A stretch of 64,000 nt of DNA from Streptomyces sp. NBC_01428 (GCF_036231965.1 NZ_CP109499.1:2976001-3040000); one strand, 5' to 3'; positions 50,176 to 59,416 are shown, counted from the stretch's first letter. The notes: generated by a model from the sequence alone, not told the origin. Numbers and translations are program-made.

Positions 50176-51777
50176 ATGACCGCTTCTTCCAGGGTGACTC
50201 CTGCCGGGCTTCCCGTCCCCGACGTCGGCATTCCGCGCGAGCTCGTGGACAACATGAGCATGGCGGAGCAGTTCGAGTACCTGCGGACGAAGCTCACGCG
50301 GCGCCGCGCGCTGGTGTCGGCGAGCGCGTTCGCGGGCGGCGGGCTGCTCGCCGGCTGCGCGGGGCCGGGCGGCGGGAGCGGTACGCGGGCGGCCGGCGCG
50401 GCGCCGAACCCGGCCACCAGCCGGGTGCCGGGCTCCGCCGTCACGCCGTTCGGACGCCATCTCGCCTTCGGCGCCGACCCGAAGACCCAGATGCGGATCT
50501 CCTGGCAGGTGCCGTCTGCGGTCCGCAAGCCGTTCGTCCGGGTGGGGGTGACGCCCTGGGCGCTGAGCCGGCGGATCGAGGCCGAGGTCCGCGCCCTGCA
50601 CACGCCGGGTCTCGCCGGGCAGCGGGGGGCGCTCGACCAGTACTACCTGCACGCGGCCCTCGACCGGCTGCGTCCCGGGACGACGTACTACTACGGCGTC
50701 GGCCACGAGGGCTTCGACCCGGCGGGCACGGAGCGGCACGCGACGATCGGCCACTTCCGTACCGCGCCGGCGCGTCCGGAGAAGTTCGTGTTCACCGCCT
50801 TCGGCGACCAGGGCGTGACCCCCGACGCCCTCGCCAACGACAAGGTGCTGCTCGGCCGGGGCCCGGCGTTCCACCTGCACGCCGGGGACATCTGCTACGC
50901 GGACGGCATCGGCCACGGCGAGGCGTCGGACATCTACGACCCGGGCGCCTGGGACCTGTTCCTGAAGCAGACGGAGACGGTGGCCAGGTCCGTGCCGTGG
51001 ATGGTGACGACCGGCAACCACGACATGGAGGCCTGGTACTCGCCGAACGGCTACGGCGGCCAGTCCGCGCGCTGGTCGCTCCCGGAGAACGGCTTCGACG
51101 CGAAGCGGGCACCGGGCGTCTACTCCTTCGTCTACGGCAACGTCGGCATCGTCGCGCTGGACGCCAACGACGTGTCGTACGAGATTCCCGCCAACAAGGG
51201 CTACTCGGACGGCCGGCAGACCGCCTGGCTCGACCGGCGGCTCGGGGAACTGCGCGGACAGGTCGACTTCGTCGTGGTGTTCTTCCACCACTGCGCGTAC
51301 TCGACCTCCACGCACGCCTCCGACGGCGGGGTGCGGGACGCGTGGGTGCCGCTGTTCGCCAAGCACCAGGTGGACCTGGTGATCAACGGACACAACCACG
51401 TCTACGAGCGGACCGACGCGATCAAGGGCGGCACGGTGGGCAGGCGGGTGCCGGTGGGCGCGTCGACCGACCCGACGCGTGACGGCATCGTCTACGTCAC
51501 GGCGGGCGGGGCGGGCAAGAGCCTGTACCGGTTCCCCATCGGGGTGAAGGACAGCTACGAGGGCAGGGTGAGGGACCGCGAGTCCGTGGAGACCTTCCAC
51601 TGGACGAAGTCGAAGAAGCAGAAGCCGGACACCGTCACGTGGTCGCGGGTGCGGTACACCGGTTACTCCTTCCTCTCGGTGGAGGCGGAGACCGGCCCGT
51701 CACCGCGGCTCACGGTGTCGGCGCTGGCGCAGAACGGCGAACGGATCGACCACTTCGTGGTGCGGCGCGGGAAGTGA
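50176..51777 (+). CDS. Exported purple acid phosphatase-like metallophosphoesterase
   Basis: 533 residues. A twin-arginine-type signal with an internal lipobox is seen at about 40-65 (LTRRRALVSASAFAGGGLLA then GCAG), so export by Tat followed by lipid anchoring is likely. Residues 85-195 form an FnIII-like N-domain; the catalytic domain has metal-binding FTAFGDQG, HAGDICYADG (Tyr typical of purple acid phosphatases), TTGNHDMEAW, FFHHCAYST and INGHNHVYER. Hydrolyses phosphate esters outside the cell; substrate unknown. ATG at 50176. No pho-box repeat recognised upstream. Confidence 0.9.
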   Translation: MTASSRVTPAGLPVPDVGIPRELVDNMSMAEQFEYLRTKLTRRRALVSASAFAGGGLLAGCAGPGGGSGTRAAGAAPNPATSRVPGSAVTPFGRHLAFGADPKTQMRISWQVPSAVRKPFVRVGVTPWALSRRIEAEVRALHTPGLAGQRGALDQYYLHAALDRLRPGTTYYYGVGHEGFDPAGTERHATIGHFRTAPARPEKFVFTAFGDQGVTPDALANDKVLLGRGPAFHLHAGDICYADGIGHGEASDIYDPGAWDLFLKQTETVARSVPWMVTTGNHDMEAWYSPNGYGGQSARWSLPENGFDAKRAPGVYSFVYGNVGIVALDANDVSYEIPANKGYSDGRQTAWLDRRLGELRGQVDFVVVFFHHCAYSTSTHASDGGVRDAWVPLFAKHQVDLVINGHNHVYERTDAIKGGTVGRRVPVGASTDPTRDGIVYVTAGGAGKSLYRFPIGVKDSYEGRVRDRESVETFHWTKSKKQKPDTVTWSRVRYTGYSFLSVEAETGPSPRLTVSALAQNGERIDHFVVRRGK

Positions 51778-51874
51778 GGGCGGGGCGGGAACGTGGCACG
51801 GCCAGGGAGCGCCACGGCCGCTCCGGGAGGCCGGTGACGACTCGCATCACCGCGGGCGCGCACGGCGCCCCGAA

Positions 51875-51906
51875 GTGCGGCGCGGGGCGTCTGCCTCGCG
51901 CCGCAC
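51875..51906. terminator. Hairpin between phosphatase and 43-aa gene
   Basis: 10-bp arms GTGCGGCGCG and CGCGCCGCAC with a 12-base loop, between two convergent genes. Confidence 0.6.
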
Positions 51907-51942
51907 CTCTGCGGGCGGCTCCCGGCTGAGGGGCTGCGGGCC

Positions 51943-52074
51943 TCAGTGGCCCGTCTCACCGCCGTTGTCCCTGCGGTCCAGGGCGCGCTGGAGCGCTGCG
52001 GCGGCGTTCTTGCGGTCGGACTCGCTGCTCGAACGAGAGTGGTGACGGACTCGGCGGACGGTCGTCTCGGCCAT
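51943..52074 (-). CDS. Small basic protein, 43 aa
   Basis: A 43-codon gene on the minus strand, from ATG at 52074 to TGA at 51943. It reads MAETTVRRVRHHSRSSSESD then RKNAAAALQRALDRRDNGG. AAGGAG is 7 bases upstream of the start, and third positions are strongly GC. Basic N-terminal half and a short amphipathic helix (NAAAALQRALDRR). I recall similar small proteins in other Streptomyces but no function. The stretch 52075-52391 upstream holds no gene or repeat I can support. Confidence 0.65.
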   Translation of the reverse strand: MAETTVRRVRHHSRSSSESDRKNAAAALQRALDRRDNGGETGH

Positions 52075-52391
52075 GATGAATCGACTCCTTACCTTCCGGC
52101 GGTGCCCGCACGGGGACGCCCGGAAGTGCGGTGAGGTCTTTACGAGACGCCGGAAGGGGCGGGGAGCGGGGCCGCAGGGGTTGCCTGCCAGGGGCTCCGG
52201 CTCACGACCGCCATTCGCTTGGTCGAGCGAGACGTTCGGCTCCTACAAAACTAGGTGAGGACCGGGCATCTGTCTCTACGATTACTCGGACTTCCTACTA
52301 TCTGAGACGGCGGACCGGGTCGCACCGCTCCGACCAGGGACGATCGTTCGCGTCCCCCGGAGCCGGGTACGGGTGTCCGCGTCCGTGCCGG

Positions 52392-52934
52392 TCAGAGCAC
52401 GTCGCCGTCGCGCCAGTCGAAGACCAGGTCGTGTGCCGGGTCGAGGGGGCCGAGGGCGGCGCCGGGACGGACGAAGGTGGTGCCCTCCTCGTCGGGGAGG
52501 CGGACGACACCGTCCGGGGCGAGGGCGCAGACCCGTCCGGGCCAGAGCTGCCAGCCGCGTGCCGTGTACAGGGCGGCGCCGTCCTCGCTGGCGGAGAGCG
52601 CGCCGAGCGGGTGGGCGCCCTCGATGATCCGTTCCAGTTCGGCCATCACGCGACCGCCGAGCCCCGTGCGGCGCACGTCCGCGCGGACGCCCACCGCCTC
52701 CACGTAGCCGACGCGCAGCGACCGTCCGGCGTGCAGGACGCGCCGCTGGATCACCGAGCCGTGCGCGGCGAGGCCCCGTTCGTCGTGCACGAGGACGTGC
52801 AGGCCGCCGAGTCCGTGGTCCCAGTCCTCGTCGCGGAAGTCGCCGTCGAAGGCGTCCTCCAGGAGGGTGCGCGCGGCGCGGAGTTCGGCGGAGGCGAGGT
52901 CCGCGGTGTGAGCGGTCCTCAGTCGGATGGCCAT
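52392..52934 (-). CDS. AAC(2')-I-like GNAT acetyltransferase
   Basis: A 180-residue GNAT protein that follows the mycobacterial aminoglycoside 2'-N-acetyltransferase along its length: FRDEDWDHGLGGLHVLVHDE, RVGYVEAVGVRADVRRTGLG (acetyl-CoA loop), EGAHPLGALSASEDGAALYT, ARGWQLWPGR and the end FDWRDGDVL. AAC(2') enzymes acetylate aminoglycosides, but chromosomal copies may have housekeeping roles. ATG at 52934; GTG at 52949 is possible. Single gene between a non-coding stretch and pruA. Confidence 0.85.
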   Translation of the reverse strand: MAIRLRTAHTADLASAELRAARTLLEDAFDGDFRDEDWDHGLGGLHVLVHDERGLAAHGSVIQRRVLHAGRSLRVGYVEAVGVRADVRRTGLGGRVMAELERIIEGAHPLGALSASEDGAALYTARGWQLWPGRVCALAPDGVVRLPDEEGTTFVRPGAALGPLDPAHDLVFDWRDGDVL

Positions 52935-53031
52935 GCGGCCAGTATTCACACGGCGGACGGCGATCGGACCCCCCTCGCCCCGGACTTCACGACGTCACCG
53001 TGCCACCGCGCCGCCGCGTGCGGACATGGAA

Positions 53032-53073
53032 CCGCCCCCGTCCACGGACGGGGGAGACCGTGGGCGGGGGCGG
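53032..53073 (-). terminator. Terminator of the pruA transcript
   Basis: Long imperfect hairpin: outer CCGCCCCCG with CGGGGGCGG and inner CACGG with CCGTG, 16 bases after the pruA stop. Confidence 0.65.
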
Positions 53074-53088
53074 AGTCGGTGACGGGCG

Positions 53089-54720
53089 TCAGCCCATGTG
53101 CGGGTAGCCGTAGTCGGTCGGGGCGACCAGCGTCTCCTTGATGGCGCGGGTCAGCGTCCAGCGCATCAGGTTCTGCGGGGCGCCGGCCTTGTCGTTGGTG
53201 CCGGAGGAGCGGCCGCCGCCGAAGGGCTGCTGGCCGACGACGGCGCCGGTCGACTTGTCGTTGATGTAGAAGTTGCCCGCCGCGTAGCGGAGCTTCTCCA
53301 TCGTGTACGCGGCCGCGGCGCGGTCACCCGCGACGACCGAGCCGGTGAGCGCGTAGTCGGACGCGGACTCCATCTGGGTCAGCATCGCGTCGTAGGCGTC
53401 GTCCTCGTAGACGTGCACCGCGAGGAAGGGGCCGAAGTACTCGGTCTTGAAGACCTCGTTCTCCGGGTCCGAGCACTCGACGACGGTCGGGCGCACGAAG
53501 TAGCCGACGGAGTCGTCGTACGAGCCGCCCGCGACGATCGTGCAGGTCGGGTCGGACTTGGCGCGGTCGATGGCCGCCTTGTTCTTGGCGAACGCGCGCT
53601 CGTCGATGACCGCGCCCATGAAGTTCGACAGGTCGGTGACGTCGCCCATGGTCAGGTAGTCGACCTCGGCCGCGAACTCCTCCTTGAAACCGGAGTTCCA
53701 GATGGAGGCCGGGATGTAGGCGCGGGACGTCGCCGAGCACTTCTGGCCCTGGTACTCGAAGGAACCGCGGGTCAGGGCGGTCTTGAGCACGGCGCGGTCG
53801 GCCGACGGGTGGGCGACGAGGAAGTCCTTGCCGCCGGTCTCGCCGACGAGACGCGGGTACGCGCGGTACTTCTCGATGTTGTTGCCGACCGTCTTCCACA
53901 GGTACTGGAAGGTCTTGGTCGAGCCGGTGAAGTGGATGCCCGCGAGGTCGCGGTGCTCCAGGGCGACCTTGGAGACCTCGATGCCGTCACCGGTGACGAG
54001 GTTGATGACGCCCTTGGGCAGGCCGGCCTCCTCCAGGAGCTGCATGAGCAGCACGGCGGCGTGGGTCTGCGTCGGGGACGGCTTCCAGACGACGACGTTG
54101 CCCATGAGCGCCGGAGCGGTGGGCAGGTTGCCCGCGATCGCCGTGAAGTTGAAGGGCGTGATCGCGTAGACGAAGCCCTCCAGCGGACGGTGGTCGAGGC
54201 GGTTCCAGACGCCGGGCGAGTTGGCCGGGGGCTGCTCGGCCAGCAGGTCGCGGGCGTACTTCACGTTGAAGCGCCAGAAGTCGACGAGCTCGCAGGGGGT
54301 GTCGATCTCGGCCTGCTGGGCGGTCTTCGACTGGCCGAGCATGGTGGAGGCGGCCAGCGTCTCGCGCCAGGGGCCGGACAGCAGCTCGGCGGCGCGCAGG
54401 ATGATCGCGGCGCGGTCGTCGAAGGCCATCGCGCGCCAGGCCGGCGCGGCGGCGAGGGCGGCGTCGACGGCGTCCTGGGCGTCCTGGGCGGTGGCGTGCG
54501 CGCCCGTGCCGATGACGGCCTTGTGGTTGTGCGGCTGCACGACCTCGAAGCGCTCACCGCCGCCGAGCCGCTTCTCGCCGCCGATGGTCATCGACAGCTC
54601 GATCGGGTTCTCGGCCAGCTCCTTGAGCTTGGCCTCCAGCCGGGCACGCTCGGGCGAGCCGGGGGCGTAGCCGTGCACCGGCTCGTTGACGGGGGCGGGG
54701 ACCTGGGTCACAGCGTCCAT
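53089..54720 (-). CDS. pruA: L-glutamate gamma-semialdehyde dehydrogenase
   Basis: Second step of proline breakdown: oxidises glutamate semialdehyde (from P5C) to glutamate with NAD. 543 residues, aldehyde dehydrogenase fold with GIHFTGSTKTFQYLWK, the LVGETGGKDFLVAHP block containing the catalytic Glu, and the nucleophile Cys in FEYQGQKCSATSRAYI. C-terminal GGGRSSGTNDKAGAPQN is typical of P5C dehydrogenases. ATG at 54720, 66 bases after putA, so it is co-transcribed with it. Confidence 0.95.
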   Translation of the reverse strand: MDAVTQVPAPVNEPVHGYAPGSPERARLEAKLKELAENPIELSMTIGGEKRLGGGERFEVVQPHNHKAVIGTGAHATAQDAQDAVDAALAAAPAWRAMAFDDRAAIILRAAELLSGPWRETLAASTMLGQSKTAQQAEIDTPCELVDFWRFNVKYARDLLAEQPPANSPGVWNRLDHRPLEGFVYAITPFNFTAIAGNLPTAPALMGNVVVWKPSPTQTHAAVLLMQLLEEAGLPKGVINLVTGDGIEVSKVALEHRDLAGIHFTGSTKTFQYLWKTVGNNIEKYRAYPRLVGETGGKDFLVAHPSADRAVLKTALTRGSFEYQGQKCSATSRAYIPASIWNSGFKEEFAAEVDYLTMGDVTDLSNFMGAVIDERAFAKNKAAIDRAKSDPTCTIVAGGSYDDSVGYFVRPTVVECSDPENEVFKTEYFGPFLAVHVYEDDAYDAMLTQMESASDYALTGSVVAGDRAAAAYTMEKLRYAAGNFYINDKSTGAVVGQQPFGGGRSSGTNDKAGAPQNLMRWTLTRAIKETLVAPTDYGYPHMG

Positions 54721-54786
54721 GGGTTCCGTAACTCCTTGAGTCGAGCGGGTGTTTCGGGTGTCAAGCCGTGGGGCTCGGGCCGGTGC

Positions 54787-55713
54787 TCAGCCCTTGGTGA
54801 GGATCGAGCGTGCGAAGAAGAGCAGGTTCGCCGGCTTCTCCGCGAGCCGCCGCATGAAGTAGCCGTACCAGTCGGTGCCGTACGCCGTGTAGACGCGCAT
54901 GCGGTGGCCCTCGGCGGCGAGCCGCAGGTGCTCGTCGCTGCGGATGCCGTACAGCATCTGGAACTCGTACTCGTCCAGCTTGCGCCCGGCCTTGCGGGCG
55001 AGCTCCTGCGCGATGGAGATGATCCGGGGGTCGTGGGACCCGATCATCGGGTAGCCCTCGCCCTCCATGAGGATCTTCAGGATCCGGACGTACGCCTTGT
55101 CGGTCTCGGCCTTCTGCTGGTACGCGACCTCGGCGGGCTCCTTGTAGGCGCCCTTCACCACGCGGACCCGGCTGCCGCTCTCGGCGAGGCGGCGGGCGTC
55201 GGCCTCGGTGCGGAACAGGTAGGCCTGGATCACGCAGCCGGTCTGCGGGAAGTCCTTCCGCAGCTCCTCGTGGATGGCGAACATCGAGTCGAGGGTGGTG
55301 TGGTCCTCGGCGTCCAGCGTCACGGTGGTGCCGATGGCGGCGGCGGCCTCGACGACGGGGCGGACGTTGGCGAGGGCCAGCTCGTGGCCGCCCTCCAGCG
55401 CCTGGCCGAACATGGAGAGCTTGACGGACATCTCGGCGCGGGTGCCGAGGTCCAGCTCCTTCAGGTGGTCGACGAGCGCCAGGTAGGCGTCGCGCGCGGC
55501 GGCGGCCTGCTCGGGCGTCGTGATGTCCTCACCGACGACGTCCATGGTGAGTTCCAGGCCCTTGGCCGTCAGGTCCTTGATGATCGGGACGACCTGGTCG
55601 ACGGTCTCGCCGGGGATGAAGCGGTCGACGACCGGCTTGGTCACCGGGGCGGCCGAGATCAGACGGCGCATCTTGTCGCTGCGCGAAGCGGCGAGAATCA
55701 CGGGACCCAGCAC
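54787..55713 (-). CDS. putA: Proline dehydrogenase (monofunctional)
   Basis: FAD-dependent oxidation of proline to pyrroline-5-carboxylate at the membrane. 308 residues, the PRODH (beta/alpha)8 barrel only, without the P5CDH half of bifunctional PutA. Seen: GLELTMDVVGEDITTPEQ, AEMSVKLSMFGQAL, VTLDAEDHTTLDSMF, QAYLFRTEAD, VRVVKGAYKEPAEVAYQ and the C-terminal RVYTAYGTDWYGYFMRRLAE with the substrate Arg pair. GTG start at 55713 with GGAGGTG upstream. Divergent from a PucR-family regulator. Confidence 0.94.
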   Translation of the reverse strand: MLGPVILAASRSDKMRRLISAAPVTKPVVDRFIPGETVDQVVPIIKDLTAKGLELTMDVVGEDITTPEQAAAARDAYLALVDHLKELDLGTRAEMSVKLSMFGQALEGGHELALANVRPVVEAAAAIGTTVTLDAEDHTTLDSMFAIHEELRKDFPQTGCVIQAYLFRTEADARRLAESGSRVRVVKGAYKEPAEVAYQQKAETDKAYVRILKILMEGEGYPMIGSHDPRIISIAQELARKAGRKLDEYEFQMLYGIRSDEHLRLAAEGHRMRVYTAYGTDWYGYFMRRLAEKPANLLFFARSILTKG

Positions 55714-55744
55714 GGGGCACCTCCACAACAAGGCCAGCAGGAGG

Positions 55745-55763
55745 CCGAATCCCGACGATTCGG
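55745..55763. promoter_or_regulatory. Inverted repeat between putA and the PucR gene
   Basis: CCGAATC CCGAC GATTCGG, perfect 7-base arms, about 32 bases upstream of putA. A second, shorter repeat GGATC-5-GATCC lies at 55795-55809. Candidate operator for the adjacent regulator. Confidence 0.5.
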
Positions 55764-55877
55764 GTACGGCACGGAGAACCACCGTGAAACCTAGGGATCT
55801 CTTCGATCCTGGGCCATCGACACCTGTCACGCATCCGTTCCCCGGATCTCAGACAAATGTATGAAGGGCTCGCTGAA

Positions 55878-57113
55878 ATGCGGGAGAATGCCCGGGTGAG
55901 CGGTGAATACAGAGGCGACTACCAGGAGCTGGTCGACGAGATCTCGGCGCTCCTCGGCGTCCCCGCGACGCTGGAGAACCGCGACTTCGAGCTGATCGCC
56001 TTCGGCGCGTACGACAGCGAGGGCGACCTCGACCCGTCGGCGCTCGACCCGGTGCGCACCCGCTCGATCCTCACGCGCCGCTCCACCACCGCGGTGCGCA
56101 CCTGGTTCGAGGGCTTCGGCATCACCCGCGCCACCGGCCCCGTCCGTATCCCCCCGACCCCGGAGGCGGGCGTCTACCGGGGCCGGATCTGCCTGCCGGT
56201 CCGCCATCGGAGTGTCGTGCTCGGGTACGTCTGGCTGCTCGACGACGACCCGGGACCCACGGACGCCCAGCTGGCCGCGGCCATGCAGGTGACCTCGCGC
56301 ATCGGCGCCCTCCTGGCGGACGAGGCGCAGGCGGGCGCCGACCTCACCCGTGAGCTGCGCGCCGTCCTGACCGCCGAGCGCGGCTGGCAGCGCGACATGG
56401 CGGTGGCCGAGCTGCGGACGGCGCTCGGGCCGCGCGGTGAGGGCCTGCACGCCGTGCTGTGCGTGGCGCCGTGGCCCTCGGCCGACCCGGACGACGCCCC
56501 CTCGGCCCGCACGGTGCCCGGCGCGACCGCCCTGTGCACCGTCCCGTGGGGCGCCACCGGCCAGAGTCTCGCGCTGCTGGTGCGGCTGCGCTCCGCCGAC
56601 ATCCTGACGCCGGCGCTGACCGCGGCCACTCGCTTCGTACGGGAGGCGGAGGGCGGGCGGGGCGAGGGCGCGGCCGGTGCCGGACCGGGCGGCGGGGGCG
56701 GGCGGGCCGCCGCCGGGGTCTCCGGGGCGCGGGTGGGGCTCGGCGAGCTGGGGGCCGCCTGGCAGGAGGCGGCCTCCGCGGCGCGGGCCGCGCTGGCCGA
56801 GCCGCGGCTCGGACCGGTCGCCGAGTGGGGCGCCATCGGACCCTACCGACTGCTCACCGCCCTGCCTCCGGAATCGGCCCACGACCCCGTCGTAAAGGCC
56901 CTGTTGGCTCCGGCCCATCGTGAACTCGCCCGCACCGCCGAGGTGTTCCTCGACCTCGCGGGCCAGGCGGGGCGCACGGCGGCCGAGTTGGGCATCCACC
57001 GCCAGACCCTCTACTACCGCCTGTCCCGCGTCGAGCAGCTCACCGGCCTCGACCTGGACGACGGCGAGGACCGCCTGCTGCTGCACATGGCGCTGAAAGG
57101 AGCGCGGCTGTAG
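55878..57113 (+). CDS. PucR-family transcriptional regulator (likely of proline catabolism)
   Basis: A roughly 411-residue regulator with an N-terminal sensing region ([20 protein letters not shown]) and a C-terminal PucR-type helix-turn-helix ([40 protein letters not shown]). The middle contains a Gly-rich insert. I drew the start at ATG 55878, with GAAGGG upstream; ATG 55857 and GTG 55896 are also in frame. Divergence from putA-pruA makes it the probable activator of proline use, as known for PutR-type regulators in actinobacteria. Confidence 0.85.
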   Translation: MRENARVSGEYRGDYQELVDEISALLGVPATLENRDFELIAFGAYDSEGDLDPSALDPVRTRSILTRRSTTAVRTWFEGFGITRATGPVRIPPTPEAGVYRGRICLPVRHRSVVLGYVWLLDDDPGPTDAQLAAAMQVTSRIGALLADEAQAGADLTRELRAVLTAERGWQRDMAVAELRTALGPRGEGLHAVLCVAPWPSADPDDAPSARTVPGATALCTVPWGATGQSLALLVRLRSADILTPALTAATRFVREAEGGRGEGAAGAGPGGGGGRAAAGVSGARVGLGELGAAWQEAASAARAALAEPRLGPVAEWGAIGPYRLLTALPPESAHDPVVKALLAPAHRELARTAEVFLDLAGQAGRTAAELGIHRQTLYYRLSRVEQLTGLDLDDGEDRLLLHMALKGARL

Positions 57114-57120
57114 GACGCGC

Positions 57121-57711
57121 TCAGCTCCCGGACCGGGTCACCCCGTCGATCACCCGGCGCAGCCCGTCGGTCAGTTCGGCGGCGTCGGTCGCCGAGTCCG
57201 GGTCGAAGAGCCACTGCACGCTGAGTCCGTTGAGCAGGACCTGGTAGAAGCCGCCGAGCGAACGCAGTGTGACGTCGTCCACGTCGGCCTCGGATCCGCC
57301 GGCCAGCAGCGGGACGAGCCCGCGGCGGCCCTCGTCCGAGGCCTTCGCCAGGTGTTCGCGGACGGTGGGCAGCCGGTCGGAGTTGGTGATCACCTCGAAG
57401 GTGAGCATCCAGATGGGCCGCTCCTTGACGAACGACCGGGTGATGCTCTCCCAGGCCTCCTGGAAGCGCTCCAGGGAACCGGGCGCGCTGGCGGTGTCGG
57501 CCGTCGCGAACGCGCCGAACGTGTCACCGATGTTGGCGATGAGATCCACGTACGCCGTGGCGAGCAGCGCGTCCTTCGACCCGTAGTGATAGCCGATGGA
57601 CGCCAGGTTCGTCCCCGACTCCTTGACGATGTCGCGCGCGGTGGTGCGCACGAACCCCTTGGCCAGCAGGCAGCGCTTGGCGCCTTCGAGCAGATCCTCA
57701 CGGTGTCCCAT
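57121..57711 (-). CDS. TetR-family regulator of the MFS exporter
   Basis: A 196-residue TetR protein: helix-turn-helix at about 8-50 (GAKRCLLAKGFVRTTARDIV, KESGTNLASIGYHYGSKDAL) and a C-terminal ligand domain ending GVTRSGS. ATG at 57711. Divergent from an efflux gene, with repeated CGTAC-centred sites between them, the standard arrangement for a drug-responsive repressor and its pump. Converges with the PucR gene; their stops are only seven bases apart. Confidence 0.9.
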   Translation of the reverse strand: MGHREDLLEGAKRCLLAKGFVRTTARDIVKESGTNLASIGYHYGSKDALLATAYVDLIANIGDTFGAFATADTASAPGSLERFQEAWESITRSFVKERPIWMLTFEVITNSDRLPTVREHLAKASDEGRRGLVPLLAGGSEADVDDVTLRSLGGFYQVLLNGLSVQWLFDPDSATDAAELTDGLRRVIDGVTRSGS

Positions 57712-57741
57712 GCCGGCCAGCGTACAGCGATTCAGACAACC

Positions 57742-57815
57742 GTCCTATACCTGCGTACAAAACGAACGTCTTATACGAGCGTACTAGACAAGCGTTTATG
57801 ACGTCCGTACAGTCC
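57742..57815. promoter_or_regulatory. Tandem operator array, three 22-bp units every 26 bp
   Basis: Units at 57742-57763, 57768-57789 and 57794-57815. The middle unit GTCTTATACG-AG-CGTACTAGAC is an imperfect palindrome; the first matches it at 17 of 22 bases and the third at about 12. CGTAC falls at 57754, 57780 and 57806, and once more at 57721 outside the array. Probable TetR binding region covering both divergent promoters. Confidence 0.55.
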
Positions 57816-57820
57816 CTGCC

Positions 57821-59416
57821 ATGACGAACCCGACGAGCACGACTCCGGTCCCCGGCGCCCCGGGCGCCCTGGCCGGCCGCCGCGAGTGGACCGCCCTCGG
57901 CGTCCTGATGCTTCCGCTGCTCCTGGTCTCCATGGACGTCTCCGTCCTGTACTTCGCGATCCCCGCGATCAGCGCGGACCTGGAGCCGAGCGGCACCCAG
58001 CAGCTCTGGATCTTCGACATCTACGCGTTCGTGCTCGCCGGCCTGCTGATGACCATGGGCTCGCTGGGCGACCGCATAGGGCGCCGCAAGCTGCTGCTGA
58101 TCGGCGCCGCCGCCTTCGGCGCCGCCTCCGCCCTGGCCGCCTACGCGGACAGCGCCGAGACCCTCATCGCGGCCCGCGCGCTCCTCGGGGTCGGCGGCGC
58201 CACCCTGATGCCGTCCACCATGGCGATCGTCCGCACGATGTTCACCGACCCCGGGCAGCGCGCGAAGGCGATCGGGCTGTGGTCGGGCGTCATGACCGGC
58301 GGTATCGCGCTCGGTTCGGTCATGAGCGGCGTCCTCGTCCAGTACTTCTGGTGGGGCTCGGTCTTCCTGGTCAACCTGCCCGCGATGGTGCTGCTGCTGG
58401 TCCTCGGCCCGTTCCTGCTGCCGGAGTCCAGGAACCCGGAGCCCGGCCGTTTCGACCTGCTCAGCGTGCCGCTGTCGATGGCTGCCGTCCTGCCGGTGAT
58501 CTACGGCGTCAAGGAGATCCCCTCCGAGGGCTGGAACGTGCGGTACGTCGTCTCGATCGCCGTGGGACTGCTCTTCACCGCCCTGTTCGTCCACCGTCAG
58601 CGCACCGCGAAGTCCCCTCTCATCTCCCCCGCTCTCTTCCGCGGCCGGGGATTCGCGCCCGCCGTCGTCCTCAACCTCGTCTCCTCGTTCGGCATGATGG
58701 GCTCGGCCTTCTTCACCACGCAGTACCTCCAGTCCGTGCTCGGCAAGAGCTCCATGTCGGCCGCCCTCTGGTCGCTGCTCCCCACCGTCCTGGTCGGCGT
58801 GGCCGCGCCCGTCGCCGCACAACTGGTCGAGAAGGGCGTGCACCGCGCCCATGTCGTCGCCGGTGGCTTCGCCGTCGCCGCCTGCGGGTACGCCCTCCTC
58901 GCCCTCGCCGGCACCGACTCGCTCTGGCTGGTCCTGGCGGGCGCCGGCGTCCTCGCCTCGGGCATCGTCACCGTGATGTCCCAGATGATGGACCTGGCCC
59001 TCGGCACCGTCCCGCTCGGCAACTCGGGCTCCGCCGCCTCCCTGCTGGAGACGGGCGCCGAGTTCGGCGGCGCCCTCGGCATGGCCGTCCTCGGCTCCGT
59101 CGGCACCGCTGTCTACCGCCACCACATCCCGGCCGACGCCCCCGCCGCGGCCCACGAGACACTGGGCGGCGCGCTGGCCGTCGCCGGACAGCTGCCGGGC
59201 GACGCCGGCCGGGCCCTCACCGCCGCCGCACGGGAGGCCTTCACCCACGGCATGCAGGCGGCGGCGGTGGCCGGCGCGGTCCTGCTGGTGGCGGCCGCGC
59301 TCCTCGCCGAGGCCACCCTCCGCAAGGTCGCGGCCGGTGCGGCCACCACCGCGTCCGAGGGGGCGGCAGCCGCGCTCCCGGCCCCCGATAAGGCGGCCGG
59401 GGAGGTGACCGTCTGA
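57821..59416 (+). CDS. MFS multidrug exporter, DHA2 (14-helix) family
   Basis: A 531-residue proton antiporter of the EmrB/QacA group. Start PGALAGRREWTALGVLMLPL; motif A in GSLGDRIGRRKLLLIG between helices 2 and 3; motif C-like LWSGVMTGGIALGSVMSG in helix 5; fourteen hydrophobic segments can be counted. ATG at 57821, 109 bases from the divergent tetR. Known relatives export dyes, quaternary ammonium compounds and antibiotics; the substrate here is unknown. Followed by a strong hairpin. Confidence 0.92.
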   Translation: MTNPTSTTPVPGAPGALAGRREWTALGVLMLPLLLVSMDVSVLYFAIPAISADLEPSGTQQLWIFDIYAFVLAGLLMTMGSLGDRIGRRKLLLIGAAAFGAASALAAYADSAETLIAARALLGVGGATLMPSTMAIVRTMFTDPGQRAKAIGLWSGVMTGGIALGSVMSGVLVQYFWWGSVFLVNLPAMVLLLVLGPFLLPESRNPEPGRFDLLSVPLSMAAVLPVIYGVKEIPSEGWNVRYVVSIAVGLLFTALFVHRQRTAKSPLISPALFRGRGFAPAVVLNLVSSFGMMGSAFFTTQYLQSVLGKSSMSAALWSLLPTVLVGVAAPVAAQLVEKGVHRAHVVAGGFAVAACGYALLALAGTDSLWLVLAGAGVLASGIVTVMSQMMDLALGTVPLGNSGSAASLLETGAEFGGALGMAVLGSVGTAVYRHHIPADAPAAAHETLGGALAVAGQLPGDAGRALTAAAREAFTHGMQAAAVAGAVLLVAAALLAEATLRKVAAGAATTASEGAAAALPAPDKAAGEVTV

